Shown here one piece after another: positions 1 to 10,619 of a stretch of DNA of 64,000 nt. The stretch lies in the NCBI RefSeq assembly GCF_024662015.1, contig NZ_CP102480.1:620001-684000 (forward strand), given 5' to 3'. Every line of letters begins with the position of its first letter. Within the stretch, counting starts at the first letter, position 1. The notes beneath the pieces are model-generated. The model made no database searches. It was not told the origin of the DNA and was given only the letters and a program-made list of their open reading frames with translations. A program made the translations under genes and the position numbers. The stretch comes from Nisaea acidiphila. Lineage in GTDB: Bacteria > Pseudomonadota > Alphaproteobacteria > Thalassobaculales > Thalassobaculaceae.

Positions 1-173
1 CCAAACTGGAGAAGTCCTCCGATCCAGTCCTCAAGCGTCGCCGCGTCGCGCACCAGATCCGCCTCGATCGCCGCCTCTATCCCGTGGCTGTAGCTGTAGG
101 CCCCGACCGGAAAGGACGGGGAAAGCCACGACTGCAGGCGGAGCGCGGCGCGGATACCTCCACACTCAGCCAT
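1..173 (-). CDS. ureF: Urease accessory protein UreF (N-terminal part, cut by window edge)
   Basis: UreF works with UreD and UreG to load nickel into the urease apoenzyme in the cytoplasm. Only the first 57 codons are inside the window; the rest lies before base 1. The reading frame is seen by translating the reverse strand from the ATG at 173. Residues 14-30 read [17 protein letters not shown] followed by HGIE, the hallmark N-terminal segment of UreF. The ATG overlaps the last 8 bases of ureE, so it is the last visible gene of the ureDABCEF operon and probably translationally coupled. ureG would be expected next, outside the window. Confidence 0.93.
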   Translation of the reverse strand, partial: MAECGGIRAALRLQSWLSPSFPVGAYSYSHGIEAAIEADLVRDAATLEDWIGGLLQF

Positions 174-705
174 GATGATGGGAATGGCCGTGACGGTGGT
201 CATGGTCGTGGTCATGCGCGTGATCGTGTGAATGGGCATGTCCGTGATCGTAGGCCCCGCCTTCCGGTTGAAACGGTAAAACCGTCTCCGTGACCGTCGC
301 GCCGAGCCCGCGCAGCATGTCGGCGATGACATGATCCGGGCGCAGCAGGATCGCCCCTTCTGAAATCTGCGCCGGCAAATGCCGATTGCCGATATGCCAG
401 GCGAGCCGCAGCAGGTGATGCGGCGACGACGCCTTCACCTCCATCACCGCCTCCGGCGCCGCGGCAACACGAATCCAGCCACCGCTTTCCAGCTCCAGTC
501 CGTCTCCGTCCGCGAGCGCCACCGCACGCGGCAGATCGAGCAGAACCGCATTGCCGCCGTCCGTATCGAGCCGGATGCGGCGCCGGTGACGATCGTCGAA
601 GGCGAGCGTCACCTGATCCGCCTGGCCGGCCGCATTCCAACTGCCCGCCGGCGCGTGCGCAACAGCGCGTCCGAGGTCCTTCGTCACAGTCATAGCCTCC
701 GCCAT
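166..705 (-). CDS. ureE: Urease accessory protein UreE, nickel metallochaperone
   Basis: UreE binds Ni(II) and delivers it to the UreD-UreF-UreG-urease activation complex. The 179-residue protein has the usual UreE length. It ends in an extreme His/Asp tail (about residues 152-179, with repeated HD and HG pairs ending HSHHHG), the nickel-binding extension found in many but not all UreE proteins. The central part carries the UreE core with GNRHLPAQ near residue 107. It starts 7 bases after ureC. A second in-frame ATG lies at 693, and the choice between the two is open because neither has an ideal ribosome site. Confidence 0.93.
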   Translation of the reverse strand: MAEAMTVTKDLGRAVAHAPAGSWNAAGQADQVTLAFDDRHRRRIRLDTDGGNAVLLDLPRAVALADGDGLELESGGWIRVAAAPEAVMEVKASSPHHLLRLAWHIGNRHLPAQISEGAILLRPDHVIADMLRGLGATVTETVLPFQPEGGAYDHGHAHSHDHAHDHDHDHRHGHSHHHG

Positions 706-712
706 GCGCCGT

Positions 713-2425
<1,713 letters not shown>

Positions 2426-2426
2426 G

Positions 2427-2753
2427 TCAGGCGCCCTCCCCGGACTCGTCCAGCGGCCCCATGACCGCCTGATTGAAACCGTAGACCTTGCGCTCGCCCT
2501 GGAACGGCACGAGATCGACTGTCCTTGTCTGCCCCGGCTCGAACCGGACAGCCGTTCCCGACGGAATGTCCAGACGCCGCCCCCGCGCCGCTTCCCGGTC
2601 GAAAGAAAGCCCCGGATTGGTTTCGGCAAAATGATAATGGGAGCCGACCTGCACCGGCCGGTCGCCGGTATTCGCAACCTCGACGGTGATGGCTTCGGCG
2701 CCCTCGTTCAGAACGATCTCGCCCTTGGCAGCGATGATTTCCCCTGGGATCAT
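2427..2753 (-). CDS. ureB: Urease subunit beta UreB
   Basis: Small structural subunit of the urease trimer of UreABC heterotrimers. Its 108 residues match the family. It begins MIPGEII and carries the conserved [18 protein letters not shown] region and GERKVYGFN near the end. An AGGAGG Shine-Dalgarno sits 5 bases before the ATG. It lies 9 bases after ureA and 1 base before ureC, so it is inside one transcript. Confidence 0.97.
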   Translation of the reverse strand: MIPGEIIAAKGEIVLNEGAEAITVEVANTGDRPVQVGSHYHFAETNPGLSFDREAARGRRLDIPSGTAVRFEPGQTRTVDLVPFQGERKVYGFNQAVMGPLDESGEGA

Positions 2754-2762
2754 GGCACCCTC

Positions 2763-3065
2763 CTAGCGGATCGGATCATGGACGGTGACCAGCTTGGTTC
2801 CGTCCGGAAAGGTGGCTTCGACCTGGACCTCGTGAATCATCTCCGCGATCCCGTCCATCACGTCGGCCTTTTTCACCACCGTCGCGCCGGCCGCCATGAG
2901 GTCGGCGACCGACCTTCCGTCCCGCGCGCCTTCGACGACATAGTCCGTGATCAGCGCGATCGCCTCCGGGTAATTGAGCTTCACGCCCCGCTCCAGCCGG
3001 CCGCGAGCGACCATGGCCGCAACCGAGACCAGCAGCTTGTCCTTTTCCCTCGGTGTCAGATTCAC
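2763..3065 (-). CDS. ureA: Urease subunit gamma UreA
   Basis: Smallest urease subunit, 100 residues as expected. It begins [12 protein letters not shown] and contains [11 protein letters not shown], with VTVHDPIR at the C-terminus, all typical of UreA. The start codon is GTG, preceded by a strong GGAGGGGAG. It lies 25 bases after ureD and 9 bases before ureB. Confidence 0.97.
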   Translation of the reverse strand: MNLTPREKDKLLVSVAAMVARGRLERGVKLNYPEAIALITDYVVEGARDGRSVADLMAAGATVVKKADVMDGIAEMIHEVQVEATFPDGTKLVTVHDPIR

Positions 3066-3090
3066 CTCAGTCTCCCCTCCGAAAGCCCAT

Positions 3091-3954
3091 TCAAATTCGC
3101 CAAATAACGGGCAGCTGCACCGGCAATCCCAGCCACCGCGCCCGCGCCTCGCCCCAGAATGCGCCGACCGCGTCCCTGAGGCGCATTGCGTCCGCGCCGA
3201 GCCAGCGCATCGCGAGAAGGTGGTCGTCGACCGCCGTCACGCCCGAGCGGACCGCCGAGCCGCCGTCCGAAAGTATTTCTCGCGCCCAATCAAGATCGTC
3301 TGCCGCGTTCCGCCGGGAAAACAGCGCAGTCGCGAAACAGGTCACTCCACGCATCGCGGAGGCCGGGCCCGCAGCCCCCGCCGCATCGCCGAGATCAAAT
3401 CGATCAGCCCAGACCAGCTTGCCGTCACGCCGATAATCCCAGTGCTCACGGTACCGTCCGCAGGTCAGCGTCTCGCCCATGGCGGACCGCCCGAGTACCG
3501 AAATCGCTCCCGCCAGCATCGTGGCCGAAGACGAGACGTCGAAGCGGACCTGCTGGCGAAAGAGCGCGCGGTCGAAGACGATGGTCCCCTGGGGTAGCCA
3601 CTCGAAAGCGGCATTCTCGCCGACATCGAACGAGAACCGGTTTTCCGCCTCGCTGCCTGTCGAGCGATAGACCTTTTCCGCCGCCTGTGCCGCGAGCGTC
3701 AGTTTCGTGTGCCGCCCGAGGTTTACCTCTGTCTGGTAATCGTCGCCGCCGACAATCCCGCCGGAGAGATTGCCGATCACGGCCGTCAACGTCTCGCCGA
3801 CGCCCGGCCTTGGGATGAACAGGCGCAAGGGCTGCGCCGAATAGAGTTCCGATACGGCCGGGCGGCCGTCATCGTCGGTTACGGAGAGGCGCGCGACGCC
3901 ACGGGTCGTGTTCCGCGAAAGCGGTTCGGAAAGTGCGGCAGCCACGGCGCTCAC
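3091..3954 (-). CDS. ureD: Urease accessory protein UreD
   Basis: Scaffold chaperone that binds urease and recruits UreF and UreG for nickel insertion. The 287-residue protein shows the UreD pattern: Gly-rich [11 protein letters not shown] near residue 62, then [14 protein letters not shown], and [11 protein letters not shown] in the middle. GTG start at 3954 with GGGGAG upstream. It is the first gene of the urease operon and lies about 80 bases downstream of the sigma-54 element at 4036-4051. Confidence 0.93.
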   Translation of the reverse strand: MSAVAAALSEPLSRNTTRGVARLSVTDDDGRPAVSELYSAQPLRLFIPRPGVGETLTAVIGNLSGGIVGGDDYQTEVNLGRHTKLTLAAQAAEKVYRSTGSEAENRFSFDVGENAAFEWLPQGTIVFDRALFRQQVRFDVSSSATMLAGAISVLGRSAMGETLTCGRYREHWDYRRDGKLVWADRFDLGDAAGAAGPASAMRGVTCFATALFSRRNAADDLDWAREILSDGGSAVRSGVTAVDDHLLAMRWLGADAMRLRDAVGAFWGEARARWLGLPVQLPVIWRI

Positions 3955-4035
3955 GGCCGAGCTCCCCGCCCCGGTACGTTCCGAGATTTTCGCGATTTAC
4001 CGCCCAACTGGTGCCCCCGTTTTTTTGTTTGTTAC

Positions 4036-4051
4036 GGCAAGCTCCGTGCCA
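4036..4051 (-). promoter_or_regulatory. Sigma-54 (-24/-12) promoter of the urease operon
   Basis: On the minus strand the sequence reads TGGCACGGAGCTTGCC. It matches the RpoN consensus TGGCAC-N5-TTGC at every fixed position, with exactly 10 bases between the GG and GC dinucleotides. It points toward ureD, whose start is about 82 bases downstream. No clear NtrC dyad was found in the 145 bases above it. Together with the similar element upstream of urtA it suggests nitrogen-limitation control of urease. Confidence 0.8.
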
Positions 4052-4196
4052 GAGCCGGAGCCTCCCGGCGGAAACCGGAAACTGCCCCGGAAATCAAAGC
4101 GCACAACGCCGATACCCGCAACCGGTCGCTCCCGTTGCGGACGACGATCGCCCACCGCACGGGCAATCCCTCTGAAAATGCTTAATCCTTGAGCAA

Positions 4197-4847
4197 TTAT
4201 GCCGGGTCCAAAACGCGCCGGGAGAACCAGTTCTGTAGCAGCGGGCGGTAGCGCGAGAGTTCATCAGCTACGGCCGGAAAGCGCCCCAACGCAGTCCGAT
4301 AGGCCTCCGCCCGTGCCGGGATCGCGACCTGCAACCCCATTTCCGGGATCAGCAGCTCGAGCCAGGTGAAAGTGATCGGAAACCCGCAATCTCCGAGGGT
4401 GAGCCAATCTTCCGGCGGAGCGCTCTCGAGCAACAGATCCAGACCGTCGAGCCGGTCCGCCAATTCTTCCTCAAGCATCTCTTTGTCGAAGCCTTCGCGC
4501 ACGGCCCGCCGGATGAACGGAAACATCTTTCTCACCGCAGGCTCCAGCCGCGTGTCGTGATAGCGCGAACGTTCCCGCACCCGAGCCCGCTCGGACGGCT
4601 CCCGCGGCAGCATGGGCGGTTCGGGGCGGGTCTCGTTCAGATATTCCGCGATCGCCTCCGAATCCGAGAGGAGCACGCCGTCGTCCCGGAGCGCGGGAAG
4701 GTTTCCGGCCGGCACGATTGCGCGATACTCGGCCGAGCCATAACCGCCCGGCGGAGCGATCTCCTCCCATTCAAGTCCCTTGTGGCGCAACAGGATGCGC
4801 AATTTCGCGCAATACAGACTTGGCGCGTAAGCATAAACGCGGAGCAT
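4197..4847 (-). CDS. Glutathione S-transferase family protein
   Basis: Predicted cytosolic GST-like protein of 216 residues. The N-terminal thioredoxin-fold half has SLYCAKLRILLRHKGLEWE (residues 10-28), the cis-Pro region GNLPALRDDG and the glutathione-contacting SDSEAIAEYLNE. The C-terminal half is helical (GST_C). Substrate unknown. It is divergent from fabI, with 163 bases between the two start codons, and is not part of the urease operon, whose promoter lies between it and ureD. ATG start at 4847. Confidence 0.85.
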   Translation of the reverse strand: MLRVYAYAPSLYCAKLRILLRHKGLEWEEIAPPGGYGSAEYRAIVPAGNLPALRDDGVLLSDSEAIAEYLNETRPEPPMLPREPSERARVRERSRYHDTRLEPAVRKMFPFIRRAVREGFDKEMLEEELADRLDGLDLLLESAPPEDWLTLGDCGFPITFTWLELLIPEMGLQVAIPARAEAYRTALGRFPAVADELSRYRPLLQNWFSRRVLDPA

Positions 4848-4951
4848 GAGCCGGCCCTCCCGCGGGGCAAATCAACAACGATATCTTTCAGTCAGACAGC
4901 CAAACACTCAAGCTTGCTCTGCGTCCGCGCAGGCGGTCAGAAGAACGTCAC

Positions 4952-4979
4952 TTTACATTATTGTGCGTTGCATCATAAT
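4952..4979 (+). promoter_or_regulatory. Predicted sigma-70-type promoter of fabI
   Basis: TTTACA at 4952-4957 and CATAAT at 4974-4979, each one mismatch from the -35 and -10 consensus, with a 16-base spacer. It lies about 30 bases before the fabI ATG and points toward it. Confidence 0.5.
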
Positions 4980-5010
4980 TCTTCGCAGTCGCAGCATTCG
5001 AGGGCCTGCA

Positions 5011-5775
5011 ATGTTTTCTCTTGAAGGTACGACCGCGCTGATCATCGGCATCGCGAACGATCAGTCCATCGCCTGGGGATGCGCGAAAGCGCTGAAGGAC
5101 AGGGGTGCGAAACTCGCCGTTACGTACCTGAACGAGAAGGCGGAACCTCATGTACGCCCGCTTGCCGAACGATTGGAAGCGGATATCGTCCTGCCGCTCG
5201 ATGTCCGGGACGAGAACCAGATGGACCGGGTCTTTGCAGAGATCGAGAACCGCTGGGGACGTCTGGACACGCTCCTTCACTCGATCGCCTTCTGCCCGAA
5301 AGAAGACCTGCACGGCCGTGTCATCGATTGCTCGGCGCACGGTTTCTCCACCGCGATGGATATATCCGTCCATTCCTTCCTGCGGCTGATTCGGCGCTCC
5401 GAACCCTTGATGCAGAATGGCGGCACTTGCATGACGGTCAGCTTTTACGGCGCCGAACGCGTGGTCGACCATTACAACATCATGGGGCCGGTTAAGGCCG
5501 CGCTGGAATCCGCGACCCGGTACGTCGCCGCCGAACTCGGGCCCAAAGGCATCTCGGTCCATGCGCTCTCTCCCGGCCCTCTGAAGACCAGGGCGGCCTC
5601 GGGAATCGATTATTTCGACGAACTGATGAACCAGGCGGCGGAGCGAGCTCCCACCCACCGCCTCGCGACGATCGATGATGTCGGCGCGTTCGCAACCTTC
5701 CTGGCCAGTCGCGAAGCTGCCAATGTCACCGGCGGCATCCATTACATTGATGGCGGATACAGCGTCGTCGCATAG
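5011..5775 (+). CDS. fabI: Enoyl-[acyl-carrier-protein] reductase FabI
   Basis: NAD(P)H-dependent enoyl-ACP reductase, the last step of each fatty-acid elongation cycle, cytoplasmic. 254 residues. The divergent SDR nucleotide motif of FabI is present (GIANDQSIAWGCAKAL, residues 14-29), followed by HSIAFCPKEDLHGR. The FabI Y-x6-K catalytic pair is seen in HYNIMGPVKAALES, and the protein ends in the common ITGG-type pattern VTGGIHYIDGGYSV. The frame is open 55 codons upstream, but the ATG at 5011 gives the normal start MFSLEGTTALIIG. It stands alone. A second FabI may exist elsewhere in the genome, so essentiality cannot be inferred. Confidence 0.92.
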   Translation: MFSLEGTTALIIGIANDQSIAWGCAKALKDRGAKLAVTYLNEKAEPHVRPLAERLEADIVLPLDVRDENQMDRVFAEIENRWGRLDTLLHSIAFCPKEDLHGRVIDCSAHGFSTAMDISVHSFLRLIRRSEPLMQNGGTCMTVSFYGAERVVDHYNIMGPVKAALESATRYVAAELGPKGISVHALSPGPLKTRAASGIDYFDELMNQAAERAPTHRLATIDDVGAFATFLASREAANVTGGIHYIDGGYSVVA

Positions 5776-6017
5776 GGTGACAGCGACTGCCGCAGCTTCT
5801 AGACTTCTGTGCTACAATCGTAAATCCGTTCGCGCTGGAGTATCCGGGATCTGGCTCTCGCCGCGATGTCAGGTCGGCGTAAGAAACCTGTTGTTAAGAG
5901 TGAGTTTTGTACATTGTCTTCCGTGATCGTCCGACAAGCAGTGGCGAAAGGGGACGAACGGTCCGTGAATTCGATTTCTGACCACATCCTGAGCGGACCT
6001 TCGGTTTCAGGCTCAGT
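5776..6017. other. Intergenic region between fabI and the PAS histidine kinase
   Basis: About 240 bases (305 if the kinase starts at 6081). I found no convincing coding frame, terminator with a T-run, or recognisable operator. It presumably carries the kinase promoter. Confidence 0.4.
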
Positions 6018-7982
6018 GTGTCCGAACAGCATTCCGCAAAGTCAGGTGCCGTCGGCTATCGCGCCGGAACAGTGAGCCGCATGCCCCCGAGTTCAGAGCA
6101 GCCGCGCCCGGCCATCAGCGTCAGCGTTCATCTCACCCGCCTGGTCATCCTCGTCGCTGTCACTTTGGGCCTCGTTGTAGGCGTGCTTGAAGTGACGCTC
6201 GAGTATTTCAGGCTGCGCGCCACCCTGCTTGAGCATTCGGAGCAGGTCACCAAGGCGTTCCAGAATATCGCCGCGCGCGCCATCGCAGACCGGGACATGG
6301 GGCTCGCCGCCCAGGTAACCGACGGGCTATTCGAGTTCCGTTCCATCGTTTCCGTTGAACTAAGCGACGAGACGGGAAACGTTCTTGGGTGGAAAGAGCG
6401 GGACCAGGGGGACCGCTACACTCACTGGCTCCCGTTCGACATTCCATCCAATCAGGACACCATCGTTCTGCGTCTCTCCCCTCCCGGCAGCGGAGGAGAG
6501 ACCAAGGGCTACCTGAAAGTGGTCGCCACCTCCGAACGCGCCACGCAGATCTGGGCGAACCAGCTCGGGATGGTCCTGATCAGCGTGCTCGTCGGCACCC
6601 TGGTTTTCGCATGCATTCTGCTGCTGATTTCTCACCGTTATCTGACCCGGCCGATGATGGAGCTGGCGCAATATTTCCGCAGCCTCGACGTTAGCGATCC
6701 CAAGAACAGTCCGCTACCGAACCCCGACCATTTCCGCTTTCGCGAATTCAGGGGCATTGCCGAGGACGGCGTCCGTATGATGCGCGATATCGCGCGCAAT
6801 TCCGAGGTCCGGGACCTCACGGCGAACGAGCTCTACCGCAGCCAGAAGCGACTTCAGGACTTCGCCGAGATCTCGTCCGACTGGTTCTGGGAATCGGACC
6901 GGGACGGCGGGGTGACCTACACTTCGCCCAGTTTCACGAAAACCCTCAACAAGAAGACCGGCGAGATATACGGGCGGACGATCGCAGAGACCACGACCGA
7001 AGACACGAAGTCCCCCAAATGGCATAAGCTCGCCGAGATCCAGCGCCAGAGGCGCCAGTTCCGCGATTTTCGCTACGATATGGAAGTTCAGCCGGGAGTG
7101 GTGAAAACCGTGAGCATCAACGGTCGCCCCTTCTATGACGAGGACGGCACCTTCATCGGCTATCGCGGCACCGGAGCGGACGTCACCAACGAGCGCCTGA
7201 TCGCCCAGGCCCGCAACGAGGCCCTCCAGAGGGCCGAACAGGCGAGCAGGACCAAATCCGAATTCCTTGCAACAATGAGCCACGAATTCAGAACGCCGCT
7301 GAACGCCATTATCGGCTTCAGCTCACTTCTCTCCATGCCGGAAATCGTGAAAGCTTCCGAGGATCGGTTGACGGATTATTCGACCGCGATCAATGAGAGT
7401 GGTCAGCACATGCTAGCGCTCGTCAACGATATCCTGGACATCTCGGCGATCGAGGCCGGAAAGAGAGTCCTGAACTATGAGGCGGTGGGAATTGACAGCC
7501 TGATCTCGCATTGCCTGTCGCAGGTAGAGAGACAGGCCGGAGCGAAAGACATCAAGCTTGAAACGGCTCTCACATCTGGGGCCGGGCCGATCGTCTCGGA
7601 CGAAAGATCCCTGAGACAGATCCTGCTCAACCTGCTCTCGAACGCCGTCAAATTCACCCCGGCGGGCGGAACGGTGCGCCTCAGCGTGGAAGAAACACCG
7701 GGCGAGTTCGTCTTCCGCGTCGCGGATAACGGTGTCGGAATTCCACAAGAGCGGCTCCCGACCATCGCCGAGCCTTTCTCGCACTCGGCAATGCATCCCC
7801 ATGTCGCGAAGGAAGGAACCGGTCTCGGACTGTCCATCGTGCGCTCGCTCTCGGTCCTGCTCGACGGGTCGTTCGAAATCGATAGCGAGGCCGGCCTCGG
7901 AACGACGGTCACAATTCGCCTCCCCCGCAATACCGCCGAAGCTCCGGATAACGCGGCGAATAAGCAGGCGACGTCCGCCTAG
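6018..7982 (+). CDS. Membrane-bound PAS-containing sensor histidine kinase
   Basis: 654 residues from the GTG at 6018; an ATG at 6081 (residue 22) is an equally possible start. There are two membrane segments (about 42-60 and 183-205) enclosing a roughly 120-residue periplasmic domain. A short HAMP-like stretch follows, then a PAS domain (about 280-392, with DWFWESDRDG), HisKA with phospho-acceptor His422 in SHEFRTPLNAI, and HATPase_c with NLLSNAVKFTP, DNGVGIP and GTGLGLSIV. There is no receiver domain and no response regulator next to it, so its partner is unknown. Its stop codon overlaps the convergent urtE stop by 3 to 4 bases. The signal sensed cannot be read from sequence. Confidence 0.9.
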   Translation: MSEQHSAKSGAVGYRAGTVSRMPPSSEQPRPAISVSVHLTRLVILVAVTLGLVVGVLEVTLEYFRLRATLLEHSEQVTKAFQNIAARAIADRDMGLAAQVTDGLFEFRSIVSVELSDETGNVLGWKERDQGDRYTHWLPFDIPSNQDTIVLRLSPPGSGGETKGYLKVVATSERATQIWANQLGMVLISVLVGTLVFACILLLISHRYLTRPMMELAQYFRSLDVSDPKNSPLPNPDHFRFREFRGIAEDGVRMMRDIARNSEVRDLTANELYRSQKRLQDFAEISSDWFWESDRDGGVTYTSPSFTKTLNKKTGEIYGRTIAETTTEDTKSPKWHKLAEIQRQRRQFRDFRYDMEVQPGVVKTVSINGRPFYDEDGTFIGYRGTGADVTNERLIAQARNEALQRAEQASRTKSEFLATMSHEFRTPLNAIIGFSSLLSMPEIVKASEDRLTDYSTAINESGQHMLALVNDILDISAIEAGKRVLNYEAVGIDSLISHCLSQVERQAGAKDIKLETALTSGAGPIVSDERSLRQILLNLLSNAVKFTPAGGTVRLSVEETPGEFVFRVADNGVGIPQERLPTIAEPFSHSAMHPHVAKEGTGLGLSIVRSLSVLLDGSFEIDSEAGLGTTVTIRLPRNTAEAPDNAANKQATSA

Positions 7983-8674
7983 ACGGTTAGGTGGCCGCGG
8001 ACATCGGTCTCCGAGAGTTCCGTCTTCGCGCCGGCAAGCACGATCTCACCGCGGTCCATCACCGCAATCTCATCGGCGAGATGTTGGGCGAATTCGAAAT
8101 ACTGCTCGACCAGGATCACGGCCATGTCGCCACGCGCGGCGAGCAGGGCGATAATGCGCTCGATATCCTTGATGATCGAGGGCTGAATACCTTCGGTCGG
8201 CTCGTCGAGCACGAGCAGACTGGGCCGCAGAACCAGCGCGCGCGCGATGGCGAGCTGTTGCTGCTGACCTCCGGAGAGATCGCCGCCACGCCGTTTCATC
8301 ATCTGCTTCAGCACGGGAAACAGCTCGAAAATCTCGTCCGGCACGGATCGCTTTGACCGCGGCAAGGCGGCGTAGCCCGTCTTCAGGTTTTCCTCGACCG
8401 TCAGAAGCGGGAAGATCTCCCGCCCTTGCGGCACGAAGGCCACGCCCGCGGCGGCTCTCTTGTGCACCGGCAAGGCAAGCAGATCGACATCGTCCCAATA
8501 GATGCTTCCGGCGCTGGGCGTCTCCAGACCTGTTACGGCGCGCATCAGGCTGGTCTTGCCAACCCCGTTGCGCCCGAGCACGCAAGTGATCTTGCCCCTC
8601 TCGGCGGCAAGATCGATTCCCCGCAGCGCATGGCTCGCGCCGTAATGCAGGTGCAGTCCCGAAACCTTCAGCAT
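7979..8674 (-). CDS. urtE: Urea ABC transporter ATP-binding protein UrtE
   Basis: Second ATPase of the branched-chain-type urea importer, on the cytoplasmic face with UrtD, UrtB and UrtC. 231 residues. Walker A GRNGVGKT (34-41), signature LSGGQ (133-137), Walker B LLVLDEP (153-159), and the UrtE-typical EPTEGIQPSIIKDIERII. It lies 1 base after urtD and is the last gene of urtABCDE. The operon order and the neighbouring urease support urea rather than amino-acid uptake. Confidence 0.95.
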   Translation of the reverse strand: MLKVSGLHLHYGASHALRGIDLAAERGKITCVLGRNGVGKTSLMRAVTGLETPSAGSIYWDDVDLLALPVHKRAAAGVAFVPQGREIFPLLTVEENLKTGYAALPRSKRSVPDEIFELFPVLKQMMKRRGGDLSGGQQQQLAIARALVLRPSLLVLDEPTEGIQPSIIKDIERIIALLAARGDMAVILVEQYFEFAQHLADEIAVMDRGEIVLAGAKTELSETDVRGHLTV

Positions 8675-8675
8675 C

Positions 8676-9440
8676 TCAGCGCCCCAGATAGACTTCGATC
8701 ACACGCGGATCGCTCTGCACCTGTTCCATCGGCCCTTCCGCGAGGACGGATCCTTCATGCAGAACCGTCACCTTCACGCCAAGCGCATGGACGAAGGCCA
8801 TGTCGTGCTCGACCACGACAATCGAGCGCTCTCCCTGCAGGTCGCGCAGCAGCTCCACCGTCCCTTCGGTCTCGGCATCGGTCATTCCGGCCACCGGCTC
8901 GTCGAGGAACAGCAATTCGGGGTCCTGTACCAGCAGCATGCCGATCTCGAGCCATTGCTTCTGTCCGTGCGAGAGCTGACCGGCGAGCCGGTCCCGCTCC
9001 GCCGTGAGACCGATCCGTTCAAGCGTGGCGTCAATCTTGTCGCGGCGCGCGCCGTCCAGCCGGTCGAAGAGACAGGCGAAGGTCCGCCGGTCCGACTTGA
9101 TCGCGAGCTCCAGGTTATCGAACACCGTGTGATTCTCGAACACGCTCGGGCGCTGGAACTTGCGGCCTATTCCGAGCTCGACCACCGCTGCCTCGTCGTG
9201 TTTGCCGAGATCGATATCGCCCTTGAAAATCACCCTTCCCTCGTCCGGTTTGGTCTTGCCGGTGATGACATCCATCATCGTCGTCTTGCCGGCCCCGTTC
9301 GGCCCGATGATCGCGCGCATCTCGCCCGGATCGACGGTGAAGCTCAAATTGTTCAGCGCCTTGAAGCCGTCGAAGCTGACGGTTACGCCGTCCACATAGA
9401 GCTGCGACTCCGAATAGGAGGCTTTGCCTGTAACGGTCAT
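8676..9440 (-). CDS. urtD: Urea ABC transporter ATP-binding protein UrtD
   Basis: 254 residues from the ATG at 9440. Walker A GPNGAGKT (46-53), FQRPSVFENHTVFDNLELA after it, signature LSHGQKQWLEIG, Walker B LLFLDEP and the following VAGMTDAET, all diagnostic for UrtD among LivG-like ATPases. The signature motif is the SHGQ variant normal for this family. The frame opens 23 codons earlier, but the chosen ATG overlaps the urtC stop as ATGA (9437-9440), indicating translational coupling. Confidence 0.95.
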   Translation of the reverse strand: MTVTGKASYSESQLYVDGVTVSFDGFKALNNLSFTVDPGEMRAIIGPNGAGKTTMMDVITGKTKPDEGRVIFKGDIDLGKHDEAAVVELGIGRKFQRPSVFENHTVFDNLELAIKSDRRTFACLFDRLDGARRDKIDATLERIGLTAERDRLAGQLSHGQKQWLEIGMLLVQDPELLFLDEPVAGMTDAETEGTVELLRDLQGERSIVVVEHDMAFVHALGVKVTVLHEGSVLAEGPMEQVQSDPRVIEVYLGR

Positions 9441-10615
9441 TCTCCGGCCTCCTTCGCAAGCGGAGCCGAGGAGGCGCCGCCACCTCCCCCCGCTTTCGTC
9501 TTCATCCAATCGACCGCGGCCGGGATGCTGCCGACGAGGCCTTTCGGGAAGAACAGGGTGACCGCGATGAACATGCCGCCGAGCGCGAAGAGCCAGATCT
9601 CCGGAATGAGACCGGTCAGCACGGTCTTAGCGTAGTTCACCAGCACGCCGCCGGCGATCGCCCCATAGAGTGTGCCACGGCCGCCGATGGCGACCCAGAT
9701 CACCGCTTCGATCGAATTGGCGGGTGTGAACTCGCCCGGGTTGATGATGCCGACCTGGGGTACATAGAGCGCCCCTGCGAGCCCAGCGATCATGGCGGAG
9801 AGCACAAAAACGAAGAGTTTGAAGTTCTCCACCCGGTAGCCGAGGAAGCGGACCCGGGGCTCGTCGTCCCGGATCGCGGCGATCAGACGGCCGAGCTTCG
9901 AGGCGACGATAGCGCGGCACATCAGATAGCAGCCGCCGAGCGCGATGCAGGTCGCGGCCAGCAGCGCCGCCCGCGTCGTATCGGCCTGCAGGTCGAAACC
10001 GAGCAGGTCCTTGAAGTCGGTCAGCCCGTTATTACCGCCGAAGCCCATGTCGTTGCGGAAGAAGGCCAGCATCAGCGCGTAGGTCATGGCCTGGGTGATG
10101 ATCGAGAGATAGACCCCGCTGACCCGCGAGCGGAAAGCGAGCCAGCCGAAGACGAAGGCCAGCAGTCCCGGCACGAAAAGCGCCATAACGACCGCGAAGG
10201 GGAAGATGTCGAAGCCGTACCAGTACCAGGGCAACTCCTTCCAGTTCAGGAACACCATGAAATCCGGCAGAATCGGGTGGCCGTAAACGCCACGCTCGCC
10301 GATCTGCCGCATCAGATGCATGCCCATGGCATAGCCGCCTAGCGCGAAGAAAGCGCCGTGGCCGAGGCTGAGAATGCCGCAGAACCCCCAGATCAGATCG
10401 ATCGAGAGCGCCAGCATGGCGAAACAGAGATACTTGCCGAGCAGACTGACGAGATAGGTCGGGACATGCAGCGCCGAGCCCGGCGGCATGGTCAGGTTCA
10501 GGAGCGGAACCAGGATCGCGATGGCGGCGAGAACCGTGAGCAAAATAACGCTCGCCAGCCTGCCCTTTCCCTGGGCCTGGGGTTGCGGCGCGTAGAGGCG
10601 TTGCAGCAGGGACAT
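9437..10615 (-). CDS. urtC: Urea ABC transporter permease UrtC
   Basis: LivM-type inner-membrane permease, 392 residues, many hydrophobic helices. It contains IDLIWGFCGILSLGHGAFFALGGYA near residues 80-105 (the conserved LSLGHG loop), and the cytoplasmic EAA-like loop RLIAAIRDDEPRVRFLGY. A Gly-rich stretch near the C-terminus (KTKAGGGGGAS) is a linker of no obvious role. The ATG at 10615 is 4 bases after urtB. The frame continues 36 codons upstream inside urtB, which is rejected as the start. Confidence 0.95.
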   Translation of the reverse strand: MSLLQRLYAPQPQAQGKGRLASVILLTVLAAIAILVPLLNLTMPPGSALHVPTYLVSLLGKYLCFAMLALSIDLIWGFCGILSLGHGAFFALGGYAMGMHLMRQIGERGVYGHPILPDFMVFLNWKELPWYWYGFDIFPFAVVMALFVPGLLAFVFGWLAFRSRVSGVYLSIITQAMTYALMLAFFRNDMGFGGNNGLTDFKDLLGFDLQADTTRAALLAATCIALGGCYLMCRAIVASKLGRLIAAIRDDEPRVRFLGYRVENFKLFVFVLSAMIAGLAGALYVPQVGIINPGEFTPANSIEAVIWVAIGGRGTLYGAIAGGVLVNYAKTVLTGLIPEIWLFALGGMFIAVTLFFPKGLVGSIPAAVDWMKTKAGGGGGASSAPLAKEAGE

Positions 10616-10619
10616 CGGA

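Noticed and set aside
3955-4196. Short plus-strand frames in the urease promoter region
   Set aside because: They overlap the sigma-54 element and the ureD start in antisense and show no protein features.
5866-6075. Short plus-strand frame between fabI and the histidine kinase
   Set aside because: No recognisable motif, overlaps the kinase start in another frame, and no plausible ribosome site.
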